Notes: generated by a model not told the origin, from the sequence alone. DNA of 64,000 nt from Primula veris (GCA_963682055.1 OY821745.1:23805342-23869341), one strand, 5' to 3'. Shown: positions 22,341 to 34,785, counted from the stretch's first letter. A program made the numbers and translations.

Positions 22341-22775
22341 TGGACGGGTAAAACCGTAAAAGAGAAAATTCATAGTCTACAAAGGCAAAAGAAATCATGT
22401 CTTCCCCATGCTCCATCTTATGTAAATTTTTATCTAATCTGGCTACACAATATATTTTAAAAGTTTATACATGTACGAACAAGTTGTAAAAAAATGATTT
22501 TTTTTGCGAAAAAGGCAGGAAAGAGGGCACGAAAGAGGAGACTGTGGTTTCGGACTCCTCTACTGGATCCAAATGTTTAATAATCGAGAAAGTTTTGGAT
22601 TATAGATTAAAGTGTAAATGTGAATGTGACCGTTTCGTGTAGTTGAATAGTTGCTTATGTGAAATTGCTATTTAATTTTCTCGAGTTGGTGTGGTATATG
22701 TATCGTTTTGTATATTAGCTCTTAAGTACCTCTCCCTTGTGGAGATCGAATGGTGAAAGTAAAGATATGATCATA
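22341..22775. repeat. Segmental duplicate, copy A2 (435 bp)
   Basis: Direct-repeat partner of 19352-19795. It is followed by sequence that stays alignable with the 49.95-52.4 kb copy, whereas A1 keeps the upstream match (ACATCTACCATGGA). Confidence 0.85.
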
Positions 22776-22966
22776 TGAGTATGACGTTAAAAAACAATTA
22801 TTTATTGTATTTCAAAAATACAATTATTTTATATGAGTATTACGTCCATGTCAAAAACGGGATTTCTTCTTTACTTGAGGTGCACACATAAAAACCATTT
22901 GTAAATGAACTTTCTTTGGTACGTAGTTTCCTGGAAGTAGATTTAATTGAAGTACACTCATACAGT

Positions 22967-25900
22967 CAGGGGGAAATTAAGTGGGGACGATCGGGTGCCA
23001 CGGCACCCCCCATAATTTTAGAAATCCTAAGTGACGCAATTTTTTTTTAGTACAATTTCTTTTTAGGTGTAGATTTGGCACCCCCCATAAAAATATGTTA
23101 CTTGTACATATATTTATAGCTAATGTTTGAACCCAAAACACAATAATTAAATTTGGGCCGAAAGACCCAATTATATTTTTCTTTGATATTGGACTCTTTA
23201 AGATTTAATTAAAAAAAAAATAACATCAACAACACTTCTCTTCGTGCGTGTCAGCGTGTGTATCAAAATAAAAAACAAAGTTGAAAAAAGAAAAACTCCA
23301 CTCCTCTGTGCTGCTGTGCACCGCATTGATTGGGGTTAGATTTAATTAAAAAAACATCAACAATTCTATCCTTCTGGCTCGGCAAGGTATACTCTTCTAT
23401 TTATTTTTTCCTTTAATATGCTTCTTTTTATTATATGTATTGATGTTATGTTGCACCATAGGTGTTTGATTAAAATACTCAAAGGGAAAAAAAAATAGGC
23501 TATTAACTCTTAGAGTTTTAATCTGCAGATCTGGCATCGCTAATATTTTTATCGAGTATAAAATGGGAAAGACACCTAAAATAAATTTGTTCTTTAAGAG
23601 AGCTAATGTTTCTCCGATGGAAGAGAATGTTGGTAGTAGTGTTGATCACGTGACAATCGATACGCCTAGTCATCCAACAAAAATTCAAAGAATCGACACA
23701 GTAGAATTTGATATTAATTCGCTAGAGCGTGATCCTGGATTACGTAAAAAAATTTGGGAGTATCCTGTTAATAGGCGTGACGAAGTTCGTAGGGCGTACA
23801 TAACTCTACATGGTCCAAATCGTCCCGATTTAGGAAAAAAATATCCGTATACTCTTGCATCCGCCAAGGCTCGTCCTCGAAGATTTCAAGCTCCGTGGTT
23901 TGCTTTATTTTCGTGGTTGGAATATTCAGTGGCCAAGAACAAGGCTTTCTGTTTTCCTTGTTTTCTTTTTGCGCCTCCGGATGGGTCTAGTTTTGCAGGA
24001 CATAGTGCATTTGTTGTTGAAGGTTTTGATGGTTGGAGGAAGGTCAATAGCGGGAAAACTTGTTCTTTTCGTTTCCATGAAGGTGTTAATTCCGATTCTT
24101 GTCATCGAACCGCTGAACATAAATGGAAGGAAATACAAAACCCAACTCAAAATATTGAAAGGGTGATTGTAAAATTTTCTGCTGAACAAGTTTTTAACAA
24201 TCGCATTCGCTTAAAAATTTCTATTGACTTGGTTCTAAGATTGGCCTTTCAAGCTATGCCTTTCAGAGGGCATGATGAGAAATCAACATCAAACAACCGT
24301 GGTAATTTCCTTGAGTTTTATGATTTATTAGCATCATATAATGAAGAAGCCACCAAAGCATTGATAAATGTTCCAAAGAATGCCACTTACAAGTCGTCTG
24401 ATATTCAAAAAGAAATTTTACATATCTTTTCTATAAAAGTGAAAGAGGCGATTCGAGAAGAAATTGGACATGCTAAATTCTGCATTATAGTGGACGAAGC
24501 TCGAGATGCGTCAAAAAAGGAGCAGATGGCAGTAGTTATAAGATTTGTTGATAAAAATGGTGTTTTACGGGAGCGTTTTTTTGTTATTGTTCATGTTCCC
24601 AACACTATGGCAGTGACACTAAAAGATAGCATATGCTCAGTTCTCAATCACCACAATCTCGATATTCGGAATATTCGGGGACAAGGATTTGACGGTGCAA
24701 GTAACATGCGGGGTGAGTTTCATGGACTACAAGCTTTGATATTAAGTGATTGCCCATATGCTTATTATGTTCACTGCTTCGCACATCGATTACAATTAGC
24801 ATTAGTGGCATCAGCAAAAGAAGTGCTTCCAGTCGACCGATTTTTTGCTAAATTGCTTCGGATCGTGAATATTGTTAGTGCATCATGCAAGAGAAATGAT
24901 GACTTTAAAGCTGCCCATGCCGATGATATTGCTTTCTTAATTTCCATTGAAGAGCTTGAGACTAGAAGAGTATTAAATCAAATTGGTAATCTGCAACGAC
25001 CTGGTGATACTCGCTGGAGTTCTCACCTAAAGTCTGTTTCTAGCTTGATAAAAATGTATAGTGCTACTTGCATGGTTTTACTTAATATTTATGAAGATGG
25101 ACCTACTTCTCTAAAGGGAGAAGCTCGTTCAACACATAAGGCATTAACTTCCTTTGAATTTGTCTTTATACTTCATCTTATGAAGTCAATGTTAGGAATC
25201 ACGAATTCTCTTTGTCTAGCTTTGCAATCTAAAACTCAAGACATTCTTAAGGCTACTTCAATGGTTTTATCTACTAAAAGCCTTCTTCAAAATCTTAGAG
25301 ATGATGAATTCGATGATTTGGTTGTTACCGTCAAACTCTTTTGTGAATCACGCAACATTGATATCCCAAACTTGAATGCAAAATATTCTTCGAGGTATGA
25401 TCCCACTCGTTATAACTTTTCAGTACTTGACCGCTATAGAGTTGATATTTTCTATCGTGCTATAGATTCTCAAATTCAAGAACTAAATCGTCGCTTTGAT
25501 GAGCAAGTAATGGAATTGTTAGTTCTTAGTTCTACTTTGAATCCTAATTGTCACTCTTCAATATTCAAAATTGATGATATTTGTCTACTTGTTGACAAAT
25601 TTTATCCGGAGGACTTTACGGAGTTTGAGAAAAGTAACTTGAAATTAGAACTTCGACATTACGAGAATTGTGTTATTTCTCTTCCTGAATACAAGAATTT
25701 ATCATCGATTTCCGAGCTTTGTCAATAGTTGGTAGAAACAAAATGGTCTACAACATATCAGCTTGTTTATGGAATTGTGGTTCTCGTGCTTACTCTTCCC
25801 GTTTCTACCGCCACCGCAGAAAGATCATTTTCAGCTATGAATATCATCAAAACTAGTATTCGTAATAAAATGGAAGCCGATTATCTTGAAGATTGTATGA

Positions 25901-26182
25901 TGATGTATATTGAGAAAGATATTGCTTCAAAATTTAGCACGGAAACTATCATTGATGCATTTGCGAATGCGAGCAGCCGTCGGGTTCATTTATTTTGATT
26001 TTATCAGGTATCATGTTAGTTATTTGCAATAATTTTTGTGTTTATGCTTTGGTATTTGTTCAACAACACTTAAATGGGGTATATAGATTATGGGTGAGTA
26101 TGAAAAATTATTATTTTAAGTTGCTTTTTTTTTTTTGGTATATTTTGGCACCCCCCATTTACACATCCTGGATTCGCCCCTG
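22967..26182 (+). mobile_element. Complete hAT transposon, 3216 bp
   Basis: Starts CAGGGGGAAATTAAG, ends GGATTCGCCCCTG, and is flanked by the perfect 8-bp duplication CATACAGT (22959-22966 and 26183-26190). Terminal CAGGGG/CCCCTG and an 8-bp target are diagnostic of hAT. Both ends carry the sub-terminal word GGCACCCCCCAT. A transposase gene fills most of it. The related locus near 50780 lacks the element, confirming an insertion. About 23200-23530 is probably 5' untranslated exon and intron, with a CAG acceptor just before the ORF. Confidence 0.95.
23563..25998 (+). pseudogene. hAT transposase (ZMYM1/TTF-type), one premature stop
   Basis: Starts at ATG 23563. Residues 110-200 carry a TTF-type zinc finger region with CFPC (130-133). 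DUF4371-like and catalytic parts follow, with IVDEARD (first Asp 311) and GQGFDGASNMRG (second Asp 377), then YYVHCFAHRLQLAL. The dimerisation domain near the end contains STATAERSFSAMN and the helix up to MMMYIEKDI. Codon 722 is TAG (25726-25728). The same frame then runs 89 more codons through that dimerisation domain to the natural stop at 25998, so a single substitution (most likely CAG to TAG) cut off the last tenth. Without readthrough the protein lacks its hAT C-terminal dimerisation domain. Otherwise it looks intact and young. Confidence 0.9.
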
Positions 26183-26190
26183 CATACAGT

Positions 26191-26803
26191 TATTTTATAG
26201 GTGTTAGGTTATAAAATAGTTTATTGTTTATTCACGTTAATCAAAATTTTCTTAAATCTATATAAACAAAGCTGGTTTGACTTGGACTTGATTAGAGAGA
26301 ATATTTGAACATGGGTCACTGAGTTGAGGTTATATTAGTATCTTGTGAAAATATTCGAATACATTATCACCCATTCACTGCAAGATAGAAGAAAATTTGG
26401 TCAGACAACCCTCTGGTACATACCTTTAATTTCCCTTATGTAGAGTTTTATAAGAACTAGTTATTTTTGTGTTCCTAAAAGAACTATTAATCATACTTAA
26501 AAGTCTTGTTTACCTAATATATGTTGTTTAGATCACCAGTTTTATATATTTTTACATTTTCCCACTCTTGAGCAATTCCCCTTTTTGATTTTTTATCATT
26601 AGCTTCAGTTGTATCCTTCATTCTTCATAATCCCTAGGACCAGTCGATTCAGTCAATTTTGTGAGCTTTTCAAACACAGTTTAGCCTCCTTTTGTTTTGA
26701 AGTAATGTGGCGAATACGAGATACGTGCCACAATTTTCCTTCACAAGTTCAATTTTTTTATTAGTTAACATGCGGCTTTTGTTTTCTTGGAATGACTAAT
26801 GAA
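26191..26803. other. Segmental duplicate copy A, continued
   Basis: Collinear with about 50800-51780: shared GTTAATCAAAATT, TTGACTTGGACTTG, TTAGTATCTTGTGAAAA and later AATACGAGA words. No gene. It ends in the CTGAG target of the outer retrotransposon. Confidence 0.7.
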
Positions 26804-26892
26804 CTGAGTGTTAGGAAATCAGGCAAGCTTAAAAAAATACAGAAATACAAACCGCACACACTCAATTTGATAACGGAGTTCACCTAACAAAG

Positions 26893-28336
26893 TGTTGGTT
26901 TCCGTGTACGAAATAACAATTAACAATAATTAAAGGACTAAACAATAATTAAACAAAACCATTGTAATCTTTATTAATTTCCAATTGGAATAGAATAAAC
27001 TGATTACAACATGTAGGTACTGAATATAAATAAAAGCAAACGTTATTCAGATTATTATTAATTAATAATCTGATGTACTGATTTGCAATTAATAGAAACT
27101 GCCGGACTGGAAAGTATAAACTTAACAGCCGGACTGTTCTGTTTTAAATTGAAATAACATGACTGAATTGAAACTATTCTAATTACTGAAATAAATTACA
27201 GAATAGTAATTACAGCAAAAAACATAACTTTAAACTAATTACAGAAAGGTACAACAGCATAGAAAAGCTACAGCTAAGTACATAAAATTAAAATACTGAA
27301 ATTAAAATACTGAATTGAAAGGACAGAATGTAAAAACCAGAATTTAAGTGCGAAAAATAAATGGACAGAATAGAAATAAACAATTAGACGAGGTTACTGT
27401 TAACAGTATGCCCTTAACCGATATTTGCCCAACCACCTTGATGTTTCTGGTTGCGTTGGCGCTTCGATCCCAAGGTACAACGTCTCGGATGACTCGCCGG
27501 AAACTGGCGACGAGTCAAGGTCGAGCTGTTGGTGGGTAGTTCTCTCTGGTTCTAAAATGTAATGCTGATTTTTTGAGAGATGATATATGCTGCTATGTTT
27601 GATTTCAGAATGTTATGAATGTTTTCTTTGACATGTGGGGGGTCTGCCTATTTATAGGCTTGCTAAGTATCTCAGCCATTAAAGTCACTTTACTACTGTC
27701 AGTTTTCGAAATTCGAAACTGCAGTATTAACTTTGCAATGAATTCATATTTATTGCAACAGTTACAGCTTTGCTGTAAGCTTTTTCCCGAACAGGCGCAC
27801 TTTTCCCGAACAGGCACGCTTTTCCCGAACAGGTGAAACCCGAACAGGCGCACTTTTCCCGTTGAGCTAGAAACCCAACGAGCAAGCCCTCCCATCGAGC
27901 AAGCCCGCCCGTCGAGCAAGTCCGCCCGTCGAGCAAGCCCACGTGTGGTACACAATACACACATGTGTATGTGGACACACTACTTAATATCCACATGGGA
28001 TACCTTAGTATATATATATATATTGTAAAAATCACTCATGATTTTCCAATGTGGGATAACCCTCATGGGTTAAATTCCATTTCTTTTCTCATTTTCCAGC
28101 ATTGACTTTATTTCCTCTTTCGAGTACCAACATTCGAGTCCAATTATCATTCACACCCTTCCTCCGAATAGGTCATGCGATATACCGTTGCGAAGCTCGT
28201 CGTACGAGCTACTCAAGCGCTTTGAGTATGGCCTCAGAAAAACAGAGTAGTCGCATCGAAAATTGACTCAAAGATGGTCCCTGACCACTTGGAACAACCA
28301 TGTTTAAAAACATGTTTTCCTACAATTTTTCCAACA
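26893..28336 (-). repeat. Inner copia 3' LTR
   Basis: Pairs with 33343-34780. It contains two internal minisatellites: CCCGAACAGGCGCACTTTT-type units (about 27785-27860) and CGTCGAGCAAGCCCGCC-type units (about 27885-27945). Both are conserved in the other LTR. Confidence 0.95.
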
Positions 28337-28891
28337 ATCCCCCACATGAATGCAATTGGCTCGAAAGCCCATGTCCTAAATGCAAATCAAGAGAACCGCA
28401 AAAGTTCACTGCCTAAGGTCAGGTAGCGCGCCTTGAACCTGCCGTAGCGGAGTACCACCCAGAATACTGCTATTAGGTAGCTGTAAAGCTTTGAACCATC
28501 AAGCTTTGTGTATCCCAGAATGGCACCCGCACAGTGCCCTCTCTACCCACGTACTAGGCCCTTTAGTTGTTCTTCATATTTGGCCTGGACTGCCTTGGCA
28601 ACTTCAACTGAGTGCTCTAGTGAATTAGCCCAAGCTCATCACATGGTACCGGCCTTACACACTCGTTATAGGTGTTCCAAGTCGAAAGTGTCCTGACTCA
28701 CTTTACTCGACCGTCGAGTTACTTGGATCATTAAGAGCCTCAAGCTCACCCTTACAATGGTACATGTCTCTCACTCTGTCATTGCGGAAATGGGCTGGGA
28801 ACTCCAGGTTCCCGAGTGCTTTGTTCGGTTGCCCCCACAGTTCAGTTTCCCTTTGAACCTATCAGGAAATATTCCGTTTAGGTTGGGTTGC

Positions 28892-29551
28892 CTATGGGGA
28901 GGCCACCAATTTAATGGGCTTTAATCCCATTCCGTTCAATGACGTCTCGACTCCCACTTGAGTCAAGCCTTTTGTTAATGGATCCGCTATGTTTTCCTTT
29001 GATCTCACAAAATCTAAGGATACCACACTGTTGGATAACAATTCCCTTACGGATTTATGTCTCCGACGTATATGTCGAGACTTTCCATTATACATATGAT
29101 CCTGAGCCCGCGCAATAGCTGATTGACTATCACAATGCATGCTTATTGCGGGAACAGGTTTTGGCCACATTGGAATTCCTTCCAATAGACTTCTCAGCCA
29201 GTCTGCCTCTTCGGTTGCTAAGTCTAACGCTATGAATTCTAATTCCATAGTAGACCTTGCAATACATGTTTGTTTGGAGGATCTCCAAGACACAGCAGCT
29301 CCTCCCATTATAAACACATATCCACTCGTGGACCTTGTGCTATTGGAGTCTGATATCCAGTTGGCATCTGAATACCCTTCCAGTACCGCTCGATATCTGG
29401 TATAGTGCAGCCCGTAATCGGCTGAAAACCTCATATACCTAAGAAGTTTCATTATGGCCTTCCAGTGTTCCTCATTCGGATTGCTGGTGTACCTGCTCAG
29501 TCTACTCACTGAGTTTGCTATGTCTGGTCTAGTGCAATTCATTATATACAT
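28892..29551 (-). pseudogene. Inner copia RNase H and pol C-terminus
   Basis: Contains [16 protein letters not shown] and the copia RNase H signatures [19 protein letters not shown] and [11 protein letters not shown]. It is in frame with the upstream RT segment but separated by TGA at 29567-29569 (SLMY context), most simply a CGA to TGA change. Confidence 0.9.
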
Positions 29552-29566
29552 GAGACTTCCTATGAC

Positions 29567-30571
29567 TCAAGAGAACTCCAATTGATTCACACTTTTACCG
29601 AAATTCTTTTTCAGGTTGCAGTTGAACTCAATTGGGGTTCTAGACATTGCCTTACTGCCTTTGTCATACTTGTCTAATACTTGTTTAACATAGTGACTTT
29701 GGGACAAGGCATACCCTTCTAATGTTTTGGTAATCTTCATACCAAGTATTACATCAGCTATACTCAGGTCCTTCATATCGAAGTGTTGTGATAACATTTT
29801 CTTTATGGAGCTGATTCTATCATTACTCCCAATTATGATCATGTCATCCACATAGAGACAGACTACAACACAGTCTCTTCCACTTCCTTTAGAGTAGACA
29901 CATTTATCACACTCATTAATGTGAAAACCGTTTGATAGCATAATTCTATCAAACTTCTCGTGCCATTGCTTTGGCGCTTGTTTGAGTCCATATAGAGACT
30001 TTACAAGTTTGCACACTTGGTGCTCTTTACCAGGAACTACAAACCCTTCCGGTTATTCCATGTAAATCTCTTCTTCCAGTTCTCCATTTAGAAACGCCGT
30101 ATTTACATCCATTTGATGTATTTCCATATCAAACAAAGCTGCGAGAGCAATGACGATTCGGATTGACGTTTTCCTGGAGACAGGAGCATACGTGTCAAAA
30201 TAATCGACACCTTCCGTTTGCCTGAAGCCTTTTACTACAAGTCTTCCCTTGTATTTCTCAATCGTGCTGTCAACCCTTAACTTCCTCTTGAAGATCCTCT
30301 TGTGACCTAGGGGCTTACATCCTTTCGGAAGATCCACTAGTTCCCAAGTGTGGTTTTGCATGATTGATTCAATCTCATTTTGAATAGCTTCTTCCCAATA
30401 TTGGCAATCCGGTGTTGACATAGCTTGTTTATATGTCACCGGTTCGCCTTCTACCATGAAGGTTAGGAAATCAGGTCCAAAGGAAGTTTCCTTCCTTGCC
30501 CTTTTGCTGCGTCGAGGCTCTTTCTCTTCCTCTGTCGGTTCACTTGGCCCCACATTTCCTTCACTGTTCAA
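29567..30571 (-). pseudogene. Inner copia reverse transcriptase
   Basis: Minus-strand RT with ALAALFDMEIHQMDVNTAFL, SLYGLKQAPKQWHEKFD and the catalytic YVDDM. TAA at 30050-30055 replaces a Gln codon in the usual MEQPEGF motif, and TGA ends the segment at 29567. Both look like C-to-T changes. The acidic/basic linker upstream (SKRARKETSFGPDF) joins it to integrase. Confidence 0.9.
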
Positions 30572-31394
30572 CTCTTCAGTTGGTACAGATGTAGGTAATT
30601 TACGGGGAAAGATATCCTCAAAGAAACCGATTTGTTCGATTTGTGTACGAGAAACCGATATGCACTACTATTATGTGCATATCCGATGAACACACAGTCC
30701 ACCGTTTTAGGACCAATTCTCATCCTCTTAGGAGTGGGAACTAGGACCTTCGCGAGACAACCCCAAACCCGCAGGTTCTTATAACTGGGTTGATGACCTT
30801 TCCATAATTCATATGGAGTCTTTTCTCGCTTTTTATGTGGTAACTTGTTTAAAACATAGTTTGCAGAAAGTATCGCTTTCCCCCACATGTTTTGGGGTAA
30901 CCCAGAACTGATTAGCATAGCATTCATCATTTCCTTTAGCGTTCTATTTTTACGCTCAGCAACCCCATTTTGCTCGGGAGTGTATGGGGCTGTGGTTTGA
31001 TGTATAATGCCGCTTTCTGCGCATATCTGCTCAAACGGTGATTCAAATTCACCGCCTCTATCACTTCTCAATGTTTTAATTTTTCTATTGAGTTGATTTT
31101 CAACTTCGGTCTTATAAAGAGCGAATTTCTCAACTGCTTCGTCTTTACTTCTCATTAAGTAAACATAGCAGTATCTAGTACAATCATCTATAAAAGTGAT
31201 AAAGTACTTTTTCCCTCCTCGCGTTTGTATAAACTTTAAGTCGCATACATCCTTGTATATTAGACCGAGAGGTTCACTTTCTCGTTCAACATGTTGAAAC
31301 GATGATTTTGTTAATTTTGCCTCTACACAAATCTCACATTTGTGTTGCTTATTAAAAACGAAATTTGGTATTAGTTTTAGTGATATTAATTTCT
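30568..31394 (-). pseudogene. Inner copia integrase
   Basis: Zinc-binding HKCEIC, then the catalytic core with [21 protein letters not shown] and [16 protein letters not shown], giving the D, D, E triad. The C-terminal [11 protein letters not shown] motif is present. The frame is open from about 31390 to 30568. It is cut from protease by a TA-dinucleotide insertion near 31405 and from RT by a frameshift near 30570-30600. Confidence 0.9.
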
Positions 31395-32988
31395 TTAAAG
31401 AATTATATAATTCACGTGACCTAATCTACCATGCCACAAATGAAATGACTCAAATAAATAATTAAACTCAGAATTTTTATTGGCCTCTTGGGCAACAGTC
31501 ATTACATTGCTAGTGCTAGCCTCAGCTTTAGCACCTTTATTGGGAGCAGGTGTCCCTACGTTTAACTTAAACATGCCGTTGTTCATATAGCCACGGCCTA
31601 CATAGACACCATTTTTGGTGATTACAATTTTATCGGATTCTAAGACTAGCTTGAACCCGTTCTTCACCATCACTGATCCGGATACCAGATTCTTACGGAT
31701 ATCCGGAACATGGAGCACATTGGTCAACCTCAGCTCTTTTCCCGAGGTCATCTTCATCACGACCATTCCTTTTCCTTCCACCTTGGAAGTAGCAGAATTT
31801 CCCATAAAGCAGCTTTCTCCCTCTACCGCTTCGTAGGTCTTAAACATCCATCTTGTTGAGCAGATGTGGCTTGTGGCACCGGTATCCAGCCACCACTCTT
31901 TGGGATTGCTCCCCACGAGATTCACCTCAGAGACCACAGCAGTAAAGTGGTCATCATCTCGTCCTCCCTTGGCCAGATGTGCCTGAGCTGGAGCTTTCCT
32001 CTTCCCCTTACCTTTGAAGTTCCTTGGGAGGGGCTTGGGCTTAACAGCGCATTTATTGTCATAACAGTCCGCGGCACGATGGCCGGTCCTGTTACACACA
32101 AAGTAGGTTCCCGCAAATTTCTTTGCGACAACAGCACTGCCTCCGTTGTCAAAACGTTTCCGTTTGACATTGGAGCTTTCGACCACATTGGCCTTTGCCA
32201 TCGGGATGTTAGCACCACTGACTCTCCTCATGAAGCGACGGTTACTCACCTCGATATTGAGCTTCTCAATGATCCCCTCAAGTTTCAAGGCGGTGATAAA
32301 TCAGTTAGAGCTCCTCAACTTGCTCCATGACACCCCTGCTGTCAGTCATACGGTACTCATGAAAGTCCGTGACAACAAATCTCTTTGTGCCAGCGTTATT
32401 CACTTTGTACTTGTTTTCGAGAGTTTCCCACAGCTCATTTGCAGTAGCTTTGGGCTCGAAAACACTGAACAGCGTGTCATCTAGAGCACACAGGATATAG
32501 TTCTTGCATAGGTAGTCGGCATGTCTCCATGCCTCAACCGCAGAGAACGACTGCTCGTCCAGATCGTCCTCGCTTAGGACGAGAGCAGTCTCCTTGAGAA
32601 ACCTGGTCAGATTCAGGGTCGTGAGATAAAACAGCATCTTTTGCTGCCAACGTTTAAAGTTGTCTCCCCTGAATTTTTCCGGTTTCTCCAGATCAGAAGT
32701 CGGAAAAGTAGGAACAGCCGAATACATCGGTGCCTTGCCCTTAGCCGCAGCCTTGGCTCTGGCCGCAGCCTTAGCTGTGGCCTTGGCCGTGGCCGCTGCT
32801 TCGTCCGCAGCCTCAGCTTTGGCCGTAGCATCCGCCATGGCCGCAGCCGCGGCGGCCTCAGCCGCTGCAGCTACGTCATCGACGATAGCCCCCACAATCG
32901 CATCGCCCCCAGTGTTATGGACATCTCCACCAACCACTGGGTCATGCTCACTTCTGATAGGCAACTGAATAGGCGACGTGTTTGTCAT
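31395..32988 (-). pseudogene. Inner copia gag and protease
   Basis: The likely start is ATG at 32988. An Ala-rich N-terminal tract (about 40 residues rich in AAEA, AKA) comes before the gag core with FRGDNFKRWQQKM and NELWETLENKYK. Frame damage lies near 32290-32305. The following segment has a zinc knuckle with its first Cys replaced (YFVCNRTGHRAADC) and the protease active site WLDTGATSHIC near 31886. The pre-integrase [10 protein letters not shown] follows. The Ala-rich leader, in GCN repeats, is unusual for gag. Confidence 0.85.
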
Positions 32989-33342
32989 CTGAAACGACAA
33001 TACAATACGTATGAGATACGTGTACAAATAAATTCTATAAACAAACACCAAAACTGATATTTGGGTTTGTAAAAGAATTATCAAACAAATAATAAAATAA
33101 ACTTTTTATCCTTTTGAATATCAATACGGTTGATATTAAAAGGATTAAACGATTCTTATTGAATACCAATACGGTTGGTATCAACAAGATTCAAAAAATA
33201 AAAATTAAAATTGTTTGGAATTTTTCTTTGTATTCAATTTCTAATATAATTTAGAATTGAAAACAAACAAGCATTATTCCTTTTAAACTAAATAATTGTA
33301 TTAATTAATACACGAAAGAAACAACAGACTATCGGTTAAGAT

Positions 33343-34780
33343 TGTTGGTTTCCGTGTACGAAATAACAATTAACAATAATTAAATGACTAAACAATAATT
33401 AAACAAAGCCAGTGTAATCTTTATTAATTTCCAATTGGAATAGAATAAACTGATTACAACATGTAGGTACTGAATATAAATAAAAGCAAACGTTATTCAG
33501 ATTATTATTAATTAATAATCTGATGTATTGATTTGCAATTAATAGAAACTGCCGGACTGGAAAGTATAAACTTAACAGCCGGACTGTTCTGTTTTAAATT
33601 GAAATAACAGGACTGAATTGAAACTATTCTAATTACTGAAATAAATTACAGAATAGTAATTACAACAAAAAAAGAACTTTAAACTAATTACAGAAAGGTA
33701 CAACAGCATAGAAAAGCTACAGCTAAGTACATAAAATTAAAATACTGAAATTAAAATACTGAATTGAAAGGACATAATATAAAAACCAGAATTTAAGTGC
33801 GAAAAATAAATGGACAGAATAGAAATAAACAATTAGACGAGACTACTGTTAACAGTATGCCCTTAACCAATATTCGCCCAACCATCTTGATGTTTCTGGT
33901 TGCGTTGGCGCTTCGATCTCAAGGTAAAACGTCTCGGATGACTCGCCGGAAACTGGCGACGAGTCAAGGTCGAGCTGTTGGTGGGTGATTCTCTCTGGTT
34001 CTAAAATGTAATGCTGATTTTTGAGAGATGATATATGCTGCTGTGTTTGATTTCAGAATGTTATGAATGTTTTCTTTGACATGTGGGGGGTCTGCCTATT
34101 TATAGGCTTGCTGAGTATCTCAGCCATTAAAGTCACTTTACTACTGTCAGTTTTCGAAATTCGAAACTGCAGTATTAACTTTGCAATGAATTCATATTTA
34201 TTGCAACAGTTACAGCTTTGCTGGAAACTTTTTCCCGAACATGCGCACTTTTCCCGAACAGGCACGCTTTTCCCGAACAGGTGAAACCCGAACAGGCGCA
34301 CTTTTTCCGTTGAGCTAGAAACCCAACGAGCAAGCCCTCCCGTCGAGCAAGCCCTCCCGTCGAGCAAGCCCGCCCGTCGAGCAAGCCCATGTGTGGTACA
34401 CAATACACACATGTGTATGTGGACACACTACTTAATATCCACATGGGATACCTTAGTATATATATATTGTAAAAATCACTCATGATTTTCCAATGTGGGA
34501 TAACCCTCATGGGTTAAATCTCATTTCTTTTCTCATTTTCCAGCATTGACTTTATTTCCTCTTTCGAGTACCAACCTTCGAGTCCAATTATCATTCACAC
34601 CCTTCCTCCGAATAGGTCATGCGATATACCGTTGCGAAGCTCGTCGTACGAGCTACTCAAACGCTTTGAGTATGGACTCAGAAAAACTGAGTAGTCACAT
34701 CGAAAATTGACTCAAAGATGGTCGCTGACCACTTGGAACAACCATGTTTAAAAACATGTTTTCCTACAATTTTTCCAACA
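33343..34780 (-). repeat. Inner copia 5' LTR
   Basis: See the inner element. Carries the same internal minisatellites at about 34235-34310 and 34325-34390. Confidence 0.95.
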
Positions 34781-34785
34781 CAATG

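Larger units (their letters stand above)
26893..34780 (-). mobile_element. Inner Ty1/copia retrotransposon, nested in the outer LTR
   Basis: LTRs of 1444 bp (26893-28336) and 1438 bp (33343-34780) run from TGTTGGTTTCCG to TTTTTCCAACA. The target duplication is CAATG, with one change on the left (CAAAG, 26888-26892; CAATG, 34781-34785). The uninterrupted outer LTR at 39293 also reads CAATG. A purine tract TGTGGGGGAT lies on the minus strand next to the left LTR. By eye the LTRs differ by about 3%, so it is much younger than its host element. The primer site next to the right LTR (ATCTTAACCGATAG) does not match initiator Met tRNA. Confidence 0.95.

Noticed and set aside
23926..24189. Minus-strand and alternative-frame ORFs over the hAT transposase and over the copia genes (for example 32641-33057, 36302-36511)
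   Set aside because: They are shadows of real frames on the other strand, with low-complexity or skewed composition and no recognisable domain.
27615..27964. ORFs inside the inner copia LTR (also at 34053-34510)
   Set aside because: They occur in both LTRs, run across promoter and minisatellite sequence, and have no domain.
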